Origin: Mariannaea sp. PMI_226
Taxonomy: Eukaryota; Ascomycota; Sordariomycetes; Hypocreales; Nectriaceae
Direction of reading: 5' to 3'
Assembly: GCA_024336345.1 (NCBI GenBank)
Contig: JANFOG010000010.1
Location: 1,426,001 to 1,490,000, forward strand
DNA: 64,000 bases
In this document: piece after piece, positions 11,001 through 22,135 of the stretch
Layout: each line of letters starts with the position of its first letter
How positions within the stretch are numbered: the first letter of the stretch is position 1
The notes under the pieces: model-generated
Databases searched by the model: none
What the model was told of the DNA's origin: nothing
What the model saw: the letters and a program-made list of their open reading frames with translations, nothing else
Program-made: the position numbers and the translations under genes

Positions 11001-11214
11001 GATCGTTGTAGGAATCGAACCTACTTCCTATAAAGGAATACCAGTCCGACCTGAGGGCCGTAGCCCAAGGATTTTCAACCATCAAGCGAAGGGGATGAAC
11101 CCAAATAAAAGCAAATGGGATGAACCCAAAGAAAAGCAAAAGGGAAGAACCCAAATTAAGAGATGAAATAGATTGAGGTTTCCCCCATCTATCCAAATAA
11201 AGTTGGCTTTCGCC
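11001..11214 (-). repeat. Structured tRNA-like 3' element, copy 3
   Basis: On the minus strand, downstream of the minus-strand gene 12475-11398. It carries GGC-GAAA-GCC; the GATAGATGGGG / CCTCAATCTATT hairpin with GAAA loop; three U-rich units of about 27 nt (TTTGCTTTTATTTGGGTT-like); a UACG hairpin GGGC-TACG-GCCC; an acceptor-like GGTCG/CGATC pair; hairpin TTCCT/AGGAA; and a perfect T arm GTAGG-TTCGATT-CCTAC. The UNCG loop and the T stem differ in sequence from copy 1 but stay paired. Confidence 0.75.
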
Positions 11215-11250
11215 TCCTTCTCCCCCTCTCTCTCCTTTTTTTTTTATTTT

Positions 11251-12475
11251 TTATTTTTTTATTTTTTTATTATTTTTGCGTGTGTGTGTATGTGTTTGTG
11301 TGTTCGTGTAGATAATGGACAGGACTGCGTGGGACTCACATGGGCGAGGTTCCAGTGAGATTAGTACGCAGCGGAATGGATGCCATTTAATACTCACCCT
11401 CACGAGTTCCTGGCCAAGCCAAAGAGGTACGTTCCGTTGTGGGTGCCTTATTCGGCCTTCCAACGCGTCCATGGAGGAGCTCGTACAGGGGAAGGGGCGG
11501 TATAGGGCGGGGTGGCAGATTGTGTGCCTCAACGGCTGGTTGAACCGTCTCTACAGCCTCACCAGACTCGTTGACGAAATCGACTGGCGCCATACGATCC
11601 GTGGACCATTCCTCCCTCTTTACTTTGTCCTTGGGGATTAGACGGCCACAGGCTTGCCAGTGTGTGAATTGATCGTAGCCACCCCAGCCAAGACCTACAT
11701 CCGGCGGACGATCATGTTGTGGGACATGCCCAGTCGATGTGGCCGAACGGCAATCGGATACTTGATCCCAGCGGTCCGGGGTCGCATAGGACGCCGATTG
11801 AGCCTTCGTCGCAGGGTCCGATCCATCTTTGCCGATTAGGTCGCCTGGTTTCCATGTGCCATCAGTCCAAGCACGGCTGACAAGTTCGTTGCCACGCGCG
11901 AGATAGCGTCCTGTGTCCGCCAAAGGTTTGTCGGTAGACACGACGTCTCTTGGGCGTTGAGCTCGTGGCCGTGTATCTCGATAGCCCCTGTGTACGTCGA
12001 GAGCAGGTGGTGGAGGGTACTAGATTTCCCACCCTTGGGTCTCGAGACTGGCTACCTCTGCGACCGGGACGACAATATACTCGACTTGCTGCAAGGAGTC
12101 ACCGACTACCTTGCACATAACCATTCCGCGGTGTTTCGACTTTTTGGACGGGCTGGTAGGGACTTCCCGGCTCATAGTGACGAACTCGGTATCAATCTCA
12201 TGCTTGAGTTTGATTGAACCACGGGCATGGAGGCTGGCCAACATGCGAGGTTGGAATCTGGTTGCACCAGATGAGTCCGTAATGACTCGGTGGCATGGTG
12301 CGCCAATGGAGTCAAAGTACGCCTCGTACTTGGGCCAGTCAGCGAGGTGTCGATGGAGGTTGCTTCCAGGATCGTCCTTGTCCTCCTCCCACCTCTTGGG
12401 GATGGCAAAAGAATCACCAGACAAGTTGAGCGACTCCATGGATTCGGTCAACTGCGCGTCAGATTGACGGGACAT
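11251..12475 (-). CDS. Unknown protein, one in-frame TAG
   Basis: Frame opens at ATG 12475 and runs 151 codons to TAG (12022-12020), then continues open in the same frame for about 207 more codons to a GTGAGT splice site after 11398 or a stop at 11387. A possible 73-nt intron (11325-11397, CTAAT branch) joins to a CA/A-rich exon ending at 11251, though that exon may be untranslated. The N-terminal half is acidic and Ser-rich (TESMESLNLSGDSFAIPKR), then has a compact region with SKKSKHRGMVMCKVVGDS. The C-terminal half is rich in Gly, Trp and Pro. I recognise no domain. Either the product is 151 aa with a long 3' UTR, or a ~360-aa protein is interrupted by the TAG. It is divergent from RRM-like gene 2 across 493 bp. 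Confidence 0.45.
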
Positions 12476-12968
12476 TCTGTGTTCATAACAGTTAGTTTAT
12501 TTAACTTTTTTCTTTTTCGAAACGCTGGTTTAAGTGGGGTATTGGGGATATAACTTGCGTGACTATTGTCGGTATATCTTTGTATATTTGAATGTATTTG
12601 AAAGAAAGCTGTGTGCTTGATTTGAAAAGCTGGGAGTATGCTTTGGAGATAATGTGGTTGTGTTGTTGTGGTGTTGTTAGAATGGGTTTGTTGACCTCAC
12701 TACACTGTGGCGTTTGTCATCTTAAAAGTATGGTTTGGAGCCAATCAGAAATAAAGAAATTGGCTTGAGGGAACCAAAAAAAATATAATATAAATTGATA
12801 GCAAACCTCCTGATCACAACAAACTTCTGCCAAACAACCACGCTCATTTCAACGCAGTTAAACACAAACAATTTTCAAAACACCACCACGCCATCATATC
12901 AAAAGGCTTTTTGCTCAAGATCGCTACGGCCCCCTTGAATAGACAAAGGCTGACTTATTAAAAACGAG
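12476..12968. promoter_or_regulatory. Divergent intergenic region
   Basis: Spacer between the unknown minus-strand gene and RRM-like gene 2, AT-rich with CA-rich leaders. The end resembles the leader of RRM-like gene 1: both contain a TTTGCTCAAG segment about 50-60 nt before the ATG, which fits a duplicated 5' flank. Confidence 0.45.
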
Positions 12969-13677
12969 ATGTCTAAGTACGACGCGGAATTCGAGAGCAA
13001 GATCTCGAAACATCGAAGGCGTCAGCAACTACTCGTTGCTAGAAGCCTCCACTTCAGAGCTTCGAAATCGGATTTCGAAGCTTTATGCCGGTCCAAGCTC
13101 AGTGAGCCGGAGACCGTTCAGTTCTTCTGGCAGCCGCCAATGCACCCTTGGCACATGCACCGGGGTTGGGCTATGCTTGCATTCACCAGCCGGCCCCATC
13201 GCAGTCAGGCGGAAGAGGAACTCAAGGACTTGGAGCTCCGCGGTCGCAAAATCGAAATCGTGCAAGCAAAAAGGCGTATTGTAAGTATCAAATATCTCAT
13301 TCTATTGGCACTACTAATACGAAGCGCAGTATGCCCCGTCTACGCAGTCTGTCGCTCCGACCACTGCCTCGACCACCACCGCCCCCTCCACTGCCGCCCC
13401 CTCCACCATGGCTACTACTCTCGTGGCAGCCGTCTCTAGCTACCACACTGAGGCTACCGCAAAACGGCCTCGTGCAGACGACGGCGATTCTGACTTCTTC
13501 CGGGCTCCTAAACGCCCCAAATCTGTCACCGTTGCCGCCAATCCAGCGACAATCACGGCCGTTCCTGAGGCTCATGCGAAACGGCCTCGCGCAGACGAGA
13601 ACGGCTCCGACTCTTCCCGGGCTCCCAAACGCCTCAAATCTTTCGTCATTGATTTGACTTCAAGTGATGACGAGTAA
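12969..13677 (+). CDS. RRM-like protein with NLS-like repeats and SIM-like C terminus (paralogue 2)
   Basis: CDS join(12969..13280,13330..13677), 219 aa. Exon 1 (104 codons) aligns without gaps to RRM-like gene 1 (MSKYDAEFESK, RRRQQLLVAR, HRGWAMLAF, AEEELKDLELRGRKIEIVQA), and the 49-nt intron sits at the identical phase-0 position. The tail differs completely: a Thr/Ser/Ala linker, then two copies of a 25-residue unit (AKRPRAD...RAPKRxKS) that look like nuclear localisation signals, ending in VIDLTSSDDE, a textbook SUMO-interaction-like motif (hydrophobic core followed by acidic/Ser residues). A nuclear RNA-associated role is inferred. The structured repeat starts 77 nt downstream. Confidence 0.72.
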
Positions 13678-13753
13678 GGTATTTACCGATGCTCTCAATC
13701 TCACATCAGCCATCAGCCACCACGGAAATACCTTTCAAATCTCCTCGTGCAGA

Positions 13754-13971
13754 TAGTCGAAAGACTACAGTCTCACATTTCTATAGATGGGGGAAACCCC
13801 AATCTATTTCATCTCTTAGTTAGGGTTTTTCTCTTTTGCTTTTATATGGGTTTTTCCCTTTTGCTTTTATTTGGGTTTTTCCTTTCTCTTGATGGTTTAA
13901 ATCCCTTGGTCGGGGCAGCATTCGGGCTGGTCTCCTCTCGGGGAGAGTGGGTTCGACTCCCACCTCGTGCC
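13754..13971 (+). repeat. Structured tRNA-like 3' element, copy 4
   Basis: Downstream of RRM-like gene 2. The first hairpin is TAGTC-GAAA-GACTA, so the stem sequence is completely changed relative to copies 1-3 while pairing and the GAAA loop are kept. The second hairpin is TATAGATGGGG / CCCCAATCTATT, where one G-U pair of the other copies has become G-C. U-rich units (TTTTGCTTTTATTTGGG) follow, then CTTGGTCGGGGCAGCATT, TCTCC/GGAGA and a perfect T arm GTGGG-TTCGACT-CCCAC with a B-box. Confidence 0.78.
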
Positions 13972-15544
13972 TTTCTTCAAGCTTGCCTTGGAGCTGAACT
14001 AACAGTTGATTAGATGCTAACCAGTACCTCAATAGTGCCTTATCAGCTACGCTTGAGCGGAAATGAAAACTATGGACAGGCGACGACAGAGAGGGAGATT
14101 TCTTGTTGGTGAGTTATTCTTATCAATATGTACAGTACGTTGTTGCCGATGCTCTATATATCCAGCCATCTGCTGCTACACATGCTAACATTCCTCATCA
14201 CCTCTGTCAGGCCTTCAGCATAAGTGCAGACGAATTTGTATCAGAATAACGTTCCCTTGCAGTCGGATTCTATCACATAGTTCCTTGTCTCAGAAAGCTT
14301 CTGGCAGCTTTCTAGGCTCTTGGTACGCTTTCCCTTCTCCAAACTACTACCTTTACTGATATTTTTACATAGGGTCTTGGTTTCACACTAGCGATACCAA
14401 AAGTGTTCAAATACCCGAACTGGTCCAACTCGTGTCCATAACAACAGAGAGCCCAAGATATCCTCATATTTAGACATCGACTTTCCTTCCCAAGAAACTC
14501 TAGAGACCGCAGACACAGAACGCGGTCCGCCAGCAGGGCTGCCCGTTACCAGCCCAACACTGCTATGTTACCCAAGCACATGGCACGATTAGTCTAGAGG
14601 GACTTGCCATGGGAGGCATTTACAAAGTCGGTTACATCCTCCCTCGCAAAGAATAGCCCTGGGCCTACGTTACAAGCCTGGCTGATGACAAGGTGGGCAG
14701 CCGAGCTGGTGGCTCCTAATGAGACGTAAGCGGATGAGGATATACCGACGGCCACGTGAAAGACCTTTTCAAATGCACAAGCATGAAGCGATGTGGGCAG
14801 AGTCACTCAAGACCGATCTCTCTTCTCTTCCCTATGCACTCAATGCAGTGTGATGGCATATTTGCGTCTGGGCTGGGTGGGCGTGGGGCAGATATTGTGT
14901 ATTTATTTTTGTTTGTTCCTCTTGCTCACATGCAGCGGTCAGTACAACGCACAATTTCAATTATATCATATTCAATGCAAAGATACTTTGATCGGATAAA
15001 TTTAAAGCAATAAACACTGTTCAGTTCGCGGGTTCGTGATGGGTGAAGCGGGCACTTGATGACGGGTTTGGAAGGACTGTGTTGTTTTATCGAGTTCACT
15101 TCATTGGAAGAATATGCTGCCCGACTCGCAATGCACATTTGAGTATTTTGAATGGACTCCCGCATTTTATTCTCGGCCTGATAAAACAGCGACGAATGAT
15201 GGGCAGGCAAGGCACCGACCGTGATCACATTCACTCTATGTCACTTTTGCCCCAACTTTGTGATTTGGACCTTGCTACATGAGCTGAGATGCCTTTTGAC
15301 CAAATGATTCCCTTAATTTCTATGTTAATTTAGCTGCTTGGCTTCACACGTTTTTCTTTTCCTTTTTCTTCTTCTTTCTTTCGGGTTTACGGTGCGGCCC
15401 CTCCCGACCTGCTGTCGCGACTCATTCAAAGACTCCCCTGCTCATCACGAACCTGGTTGCTGGTGAGGGGTTTCGGGTGTAGCATTTCCTCCCACGTTTC
15501 TTCCCAACAAGGCCTCTTGTTGATTCCTTTCAACTTGCTAATCC
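13972..15544. other. No supported gene
   Basis: Gene-poor stretch with only short frames. No repeat or RNA gene was recognised. Confidence 0.45.
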
Positions 15545-15990
15545 ACCGCACGGGTCGATTGCAATCTGGTTGTAAGGATTAATACGTGAGCAACGCGACG
15601 CTTCTCCGCCAGAGTATCGTGAGCCCTGCTGAGATCCACGGCGATGTTCAATTATCGCAGCATTTGCAGTCTTTACTCGACTTTCATAACCATTTCTAGG
15701 TAGACCACCTCCTACGATACCAGCATCTACTTTTAGCGATAGAAGCATTTTCTCCCCGAATTGCCCGCGGACCCAAGCGCAGTCCATGATGCCAAAGTGG
15801 CGATGACACAATATTAGCACATTGACAACATGTGGAATGGAGCTCGGAGTGCAACTTCAACCACCGACTGGCTTTCGACTATGCTTTCTTCTGTCATTCG
15901 CATCTCAATCACTCCAGAGACCAAGTGACTGGCCCGAAATGAGCCAAGGCAGTGCATATTCAACTCGACCCATTCAATAACCCAAAGTGT
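15545..15990 (-). pseudogene. Gene relic, arm 1 of a diverged inverted repeat
   Basis: Read on the minus strand this matches the plus strand at 17040-17521 in several blocks in the same order: CCAAACACT..GGGT/TATTGAAT, GAGCTCCATTCCACATGTTG, AATTCGGGGAGAAA..CTTCTATC, GATGCTGG.ATCGT.GGAGG.GGTCT, TGGATCTCAG and GTTGCTCACGTA. Part of this copy is open (for example NQTLWVIEWVELNMHCLGSF), with stops further on. No family was recognised; it is probably a decayed gene fragment. Confidence 0.55.
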
Positions 15991-17039
15991 TTGGTTCGCT
16001 GTGAGTGTCTTGTCCCAACGCTGCACAGAGTTTGACGTTGACAATATCCGCTTCCAGAAATTTTCCTTTCACTTGACCGTCAGAAATATTTTCGCAGGGC
16101 CAAAAAATTCATTAATTGGCACCCATAGTCCCCCTCACGCCATCTGCCATACATAACTCGTTTCCGCGATGTAGGCAGCTATAGATTAAAGTAGAATCAT
16201 CCCGGAACCCAAACTTTGGCCATATTCAGTCAATAGAGGCAGCAACCAAATGTTTGTAAAAAGAAAAGCTTGCTGTCATATCCAGCGACTATTAAATCTT
16301 TTGTTTAGGTTCCTCAGTGTTCTCTTCTTGAACGAGGAGGTGATTGGTGAACTCTCTTAGTCCCCGAATCACAACCATCAGCGGGCATCTGTAACACAAA
16401 TAGGTCGCGGCTACGCGCGTGAAGGACCGATAAACGACATCTCCCGTCAATTTTTCAGGCCAGCACTCCCTGGTAGCTTATCATATTTGCAGATAGGCCA
16501 CATTTCTCCTCGAAATCTATCTTTGCTGTATTGGATAAAGGCTATTTTAATCGCTCACGTGTCGAATTTTCCGTAAAATATTGCCCGCTTCCGAGGATCG
16601 CAAGCACACTCCTCTCTTGATAGCACACAACAAAGACATCAAAGGCCAACAATAACACAAGCAACACGACTGATCCTTCCTCACGGCCATCTTATTAGAC
16701 GAGCCTCAGTTTAGCATTCAGTTGAGCTAGGCAGTATGGCGGATCTGTCCGTCCACTTGACATTGAGTTTCTGAATAGCCAAGTTCCTCTACTGGCTTCT
16801 CATATGTATTCTCAGAAACCGATGAACGTGCTTTTATATACAGAAACTAGACTCTGCTCGAAGAATTATTGGTACAGGACCGGCCCCATCTGCGTTGGCT
16901 CTAGCTTGAGCAGCGGGACATGGGAGTCAAGTTATCCATTCCGAAATCTAGAGTGTTATGGTGATCAGTTAAGACTATTGATAGGTGTGATTATAATGTA
17001 TTACATAAATGTCCCTCTTGATATATGCGTTATATGAGA

Positions 17040-17521
17040 ACAGTAAACCAAACACTGGAGGGTATTGAATGAATCGAACTGGGTGTGCATTGTCTTGTTT
17101 CATTTCCGGCCTATGTGGCTGGATCACTTAATTTCTAGAGTGACCGAGAGCAAATAATAGAAGAAAAGATAGTCAAAGGCTATATGGAGGGCTAAGTTGC
17201 TTATAAACTCTGAGCTCCATTCCACATGTTGCCAATATGCCAGTATTATGTTATCGCCACACTAGTGTAATTGTCATGATGAACTGTGCTTGACTCCGTG
17301 AGCAGCTCGGGGAGAAATACTTCTATCACGAAAACTAGATGCTGGAATCGTGGGAGGCGGTCTCTCCGGGGGTGGGTGGTTACTAGGGTCGGGAACCAAG
17401 ACTGTAGATGCTATGTTATTCAACAATGGGTGGATCTCAGTGGGCTTGTCAAAGTCTGATGGGGAAGGGTTGCTCACGTACTAATTCTTGTAAATACATA
17501 ACGATCGAAACACCTCGTCAT
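17040..17521 (+). pseudogene. Gene relic, arm 2 of a diverged inverted repeat
   Basis: Homologue of 15545-15990 in opposite orientation. Many differences are C/T or G/A transitions (for example GGTCTCTGGAG against AATTTCTAGAG), giving stops in the corresponding frame, which is consistent with RIP-like mutation. About 1.05 kb separates the arms; that spacer (15991-17039) has no supported gene. Confidence 0.55.
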
Positions 17522-19821
17522 CGTTTTTATCCAACCCAACTACACACAGGCTTGTCGATATCTGAGGTCTCGTTGACTTCACCTCTAAATTTACAGCTCC
17601 TCGGGGACTTCTTCTCTCCATTTCCGTTGTCTGTAAGATATTCTGACTGATATGCCAAGATTCAGGTACCATGATCCATATTTGTTTAATTGAGCAACTT
17701 TCCAGATCTGGTTTCCACCAAAGATCGGCTGCAAAGCTCATATGACCTTTTGCCCAACACCCCTGGTCGTTGCCTTGGCTCACGGATCAATCCTGTCGTC
17801 GCAATATTTGGGAAAGAATCCGGACCATACTTGAGCAATGAAGCAGGATATATCACTGTTTGTTTTCATGGCCGCAAAGGTGCATTTTCTGAGCAGTTTC
17901 TTCATTTTCCTTAGAAATAAAGGCTAAAAATCGCTTTTTAAGGTGGCGCACTGTGTTGTGGTAACGAATTAATGGCTGCTGACAGTAGCTAGGTAGGATA
18001 AAAGAGTACCTTATTCCTCTACCTAAAACTAAAGCTTATAGCATTCAGGGATTTTGCTCATTTCATGATGAGGAAGGACGATAATGCCCATTCGGCCGAT
18101 AGACCAAAGAGATCGAGCAATAATGGAAATGATCGCATTATTCTGTTGCCTCATACCCATTTATAGCGGTTTCCTATCGCAAATTTCAAGATACTACAAG
18201 GGGCTTTCTCAATTAAAACCCTAGCGAATAGGCAATTATCCATTCGCCCTACTGCAACTAACCCCCCCTCTTTGTAACACTCTGATCGGTTTCCAATGGA
18301 TAAACCAGGTCGCGATAGGTTTATATTGGTAATACAATTGGGGCATGATACTCAACAATAGCAGAGGTGTCATTTTTGGGTGTTACGTCTAGTCATGCGC
18401 AAGCATTATGGAAACCAAATTTGTATTGAAAGCCAAGTTACTAAGTAATCTAACATATATTCCTCCTTCATAGGGAAGCAGTAAAGAAGAAAATATAATA
18501 GTAACAATGCAAACAGTTTAAAAACAAATTGTTTTGTCTTTTTTTTATTCTTTTTTTTTTATTATTTGTGCTTTTTCATCTGATTGTGATGACATCCCAC
18601 CTGTGGAGCAGTTCGTCTCTAAGCCTGGTTCACACCTTGTCCCTGGATTGATCCTGCTGCCCGACCGCATATATGGTTCATACTCACATTTCTCAGGCTA
18701 TTACCAGGGACTCAAAATAGGCAGGCCCGACAACTGTTCACTGAATCCATTTTCGTTTGCTTTTGGCTGTGCTTTTTTAAAGGAAAAAGCGCCTCAGTCT
18801 GCCTCGCTCAGAGTAACTTCTCTAAGCCTTTTTTCCCTGGTGTCATTGCCATTTCAGCCGGTTCCATCAGTCGACCTTGAGCTTTTCGCAAATATGCCTT
18901 CCTGCTGTGCCTGAAAAGGACATAACTTCATAAGGCTATCTGCATTCGTTAGTGTCTGGTCGGGAATTAGGACGCTGAAGGCACAGCCCTTGCCAGCAAC
19001 AGCTGGGGCGACAATCGTGCCGTCATACCCGAACTCGAGGACCCTGGCTGCTATCCTCCAATCATAGAAGTGATAGCATTCCAGGGTAGTAATTTTAATC
19101 CAAATAGCTCAAAATTGAACCAGTCGCCAACGCCCTTGAGAGGTAGCAACTACTATGTACATATGATATCTAGTGGTACGGCGTGATTCGCGCTCTTCAC
19201 CATCCAAATTCTCATGCTTGTTGCACGTAGAACCCTCACAAATCGAGGTTGTGCATGGGTTGGTTTTGCCTCTACGTATGTCTACAGATAAGGCTCGGCA
19301 AATTGGCTAGGCATTTATTAGATGAATCCTGGCTTCATATGCAACCTGTTGTCATAGTGCTGTCTCTCGATCGGCGACCTGAGACAAAAAACGAGAGATG
19401 CAGCAGATATCAGCGGCCAACCCTGCTCCGAACAGGATACAAGGGATGGCGGTTAAATGCATAGTAATTCCGCACTTTCCGTAGATTTTCCATCAGAACG
19501 GAATAAGGACAAGTACGCAATCGTATCATTTCTCCCCTATCAACCCTGTCCACAGTACGGATTAAGCGATTAAATAGGCTAGTTACTGAGTTATTGTGTG
19601 TATGCGGGAACCTAACTTCCCCATTTAATCCGAAGACCCTGGTCGAATCTATCTCTAGAAGACGGTCATATATGTGCCCCCCCTCCCTCCCCTTTTCTAC
19701 TATGGTTGTGTTGAACTATTGGAGAACACCTACTTCCGCTTCTGCCCGTCAATCTCCCGGATAACAACAGAATTACCATCATCAAGTATTTCAGAAACAA
19801 CATTTGGTACAGCAATAAACG
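17522..19821. other. No intact gene; possible small relic near 18840-19070 (minus)
   Basis: Mostly AT-rich. On the minus strand about 19070 to 18850, an open stretch reads DWRIAARVLEFGYDGTIVAP... for some 65 codons to a stop. It looks protein-like but has no start, partner exon or recognised domain. Confidence 0.35.
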
Positions 19822-20522
19822 ATGAAAATCTCCATTTTCAGCAGCCTCCTTATTGTCAACATTTTAGGAGTGACGGCTGTTGACACCATTGAACAAGATG
19901 TTGCAAACATCCCAGAGTGTTCCTTTGCGGAGTTGAAAAAGGCGTTGAAATCAGAGAATTGCGGTTCAACCGATGTGGAATGCATGTGCGGGCATCTGGA
20001 TGCAATTGCTGGTGCTGTCATTCCAAACGTGGAACACCAGTGTGGTCTTGGTGAGCCTTTAATTTCTAGTCCACTATCCTTTCTACTCACAAAAAACGGC
20101 CTCCATCTTTTACATAAACTCGTCCCGAGATAACGGCGATTTAAACTAACCGTGCGATAGACTTTGCTCAATCTTTTGGATCCATGTGCGGCATCTGGGC
20201 AATTTTTGATTCAACAGCCAGCCACTATGCGGAGGCCACCAGTATCCTCGCCAAAGACCTTGATGGCGACAGCTCTGAGCCCTCCGCAACTAAAAAGGCT
20301 GTTGATTCTACTACTTCCGCAACCCAGTCTTCTGCCATCGAGTCATCTGCTCCCGAGTCCGCTGCCACCGAGTCTGCTGCCACGCCGTCTGCGTCCGTCT
20401 CGACTGCCGGTGCCACAACAACCTCGAGCAACCTAGCAGCCATGCCCACTGTGAACAAGATGATGGCTGGCTTTGTTGGTCTTGTTGGAGGAGCGGCAGC
20501 ATTGGGAGGGGGATTGATTTGA
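19822..20522 (+). CDS. CFEM-like GPI-anchored cell-surface protein
   Basis: CDS join(19822..20050,20161..20522), 196 aa. It has a signal peptide (MKISIFSSLLIVNILGVTA) and then a CFEM-type cysteine region: IPEC, NCGSTDVECMC, QCG and SMC, split by the 110-nt intron. The canonical domain has eight Cys; only six are present. The Cys normally four residues after the first and the one before the QCG Cys are missing, while the Asp of the STD turn (an axial haem ligand in Csa2-type CFEM proteins) is kept. A Ser/Thr/Ala-rich stalk follows, and the C terminus is a GPI-signal-like hydrophobic tail (GFVGLVGGAAALGGGLI). It is probably a wall or plasma-membrane mannoprotein. Haem or iron binding is possible but not certain with the altered Cys pattern. 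Confidence 0.8.
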
Positions 20523-21370
20523 GAATGGATTGATAAACAAGGGACAACTGTGTGGGAGGGGATGACAATGTTTAGCGAGGTGCAATGGTGAAATAGTGAC
20601 AAATGGGATCGGATGAAGTAAAACGGCATCAGGTTCTCAGCCAGTTGGTGAAGTAATAATTTCGGTGTGCAGTTATGGTGAGGTCGTTGGATACCTTTCA
20701 CTGGAGCAGTTGTAAGTAGAGTAAATATTGGCCCGATTATTTTGTACATACAGGAGTCCGTTCATCAAAGTTAGGATTGCATTATGCTTTAACTCAATGT
20801 GTTGCGATTTTAGTCTTCATATCTTGTTCTATGCCATATCGCAATAGCTTAAGACCGCAGCACCTAGATAATACACAACCCGATAAAGTTCTCCGTAACA
20901 GTTTGCCTTACGCTCTCATTTCGTCAAGTCTTGGACAATCGACAGCGATAATGTCTGAACCTATGCGTTTTGAATGGTACATTCATTCTATAGCGCTTCA
21001 TACTTATAATTAATAGAATATTGCTAAGAAAATACGAAAAAGAAACCTCCAATAAGCTTTGACATTCTATACAGCCACATCTTATTGCTGTTCGTGGAAT
21101 ACTAAGGTCCAATAAAAAACAACCCACTATTAGAAATAAAAGATGCGGGAGAGAGTCGCCACAGTTGAGTTAAGAGGGAAAACTACAACTCCGAGAGAGC
21201 AGGAGCTATAGGGAATTAAATTGGTCATGAACAAAGGTAACAAATACATCTGAGCTAAGTACATGTTATGTCAGGTTAAATTCCATATCATACCTAGGTG
21301 AAATAACATGAGGTCTGCATTCTAAGTACCTACACAATAACGATCTCGCCACAATATATTGGTAACTTAC
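20523..21370. other. No supported gene
   Basis: 3' flank of the CFEM gene and AT-rich intergenic sequence. Confidence 0.5.
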
Positions 21371-22135
21371 CTACTTCAGCACAAACTCCACACTGCTTTC
21401 ACAGAACCCAACCACAAAGCCTCGATGCTGAAGGTCTAAAACCTGGATCTTGGAGATATCAAGCCATGCCATTACTCTCTCCATTATGCCGTCAGTGTGA
21501 TACGCAACTGGGGATTTAATAATGTCAAAGATGTCTTCCGCTTCTTCGAGGACTTCGTCTCGACAGACGATCGTGTCTCTGTCGATAATTCTGTCGGCTT
21601 CATCTGCGGACGGATCCAGCAGGGGGTCAAGTCCGTTCTTGAGTCGATTCTCGAGCATCCTCCGGCTCTCCCTGTCGTATTCGCTCATCTCCTCTTCGCT
21701 CAGTCTTAGAGGGGGTTCAGGGTCTATTTGTTCGTTGCCGTTTCCGGCCATTCTCTATCGATCTCCTGTCAAGTCGAAACCCAACTGCGCCTCTATGACT
21801 AGTAGGTCTTTGATCTTCTTGCTGGTGAGGATGGGCTCATTAACGTCTTTGATATTGATGAAGAAGTTACCCTGATGTCTTTCCTAAATGAGGATGGCTG
21901 GCTCCAAATGCTTATACATATGTAGTGACTTAATGATTCGACCTGCCTCATTCATCCCATTTGAGTTGAGGTGTGATGCCTGCCCAAACGCGAGCAGCGT
22001 GTGTGCAGGCAGTACACACACCTTGCCCGTTTCGTCCCAAAGACCTCTACAGACAATAGCTTGTTCTCGGATTTCCTTATATCCTCCCCAAGTCAAAGAA
22101 TTCGGGGAATGATGACGACTCCGACAGGTGATCAT
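21371..22135 (-). pseudogene. Unknown ORF interrupted by two in-frame TAGs
   Basis: One frame of 255 codons from ATG 22135 to the stop at 21371, broken only by TAG at 21886-21884 and 21757-21755. Either stop becomes Gln if TAG is restored to CAG (local text then reads AILI-Q-ERHQ and GDR-Q-RMAG). The 3' 126 codons also form an ORF from ATG 21751: an acidic, Arg/Glu/Asp-rich protein (LSEEEMSEYDRESRRMLENR). The family is not recognised. It overlaps the start of the plus-strand relic at 22109 by about 27 nt. Confidence 0.45.

Noticed and set aside
2921..13971. Structured repeats as ordinary tRNA genes
   Set aside because: They have a good T arm and B-box but no proper D arm, anticodon loop or 7-bp acceptor, and they sit inside a longer conserved element after protein genes.
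1..14000. Left block as part of a Starship-type giant transposon
   Set aside because: No DUF3435 tyrosine recombinase, terminal repeats or cargo signature is visible in the window; it would need flanking sequence.
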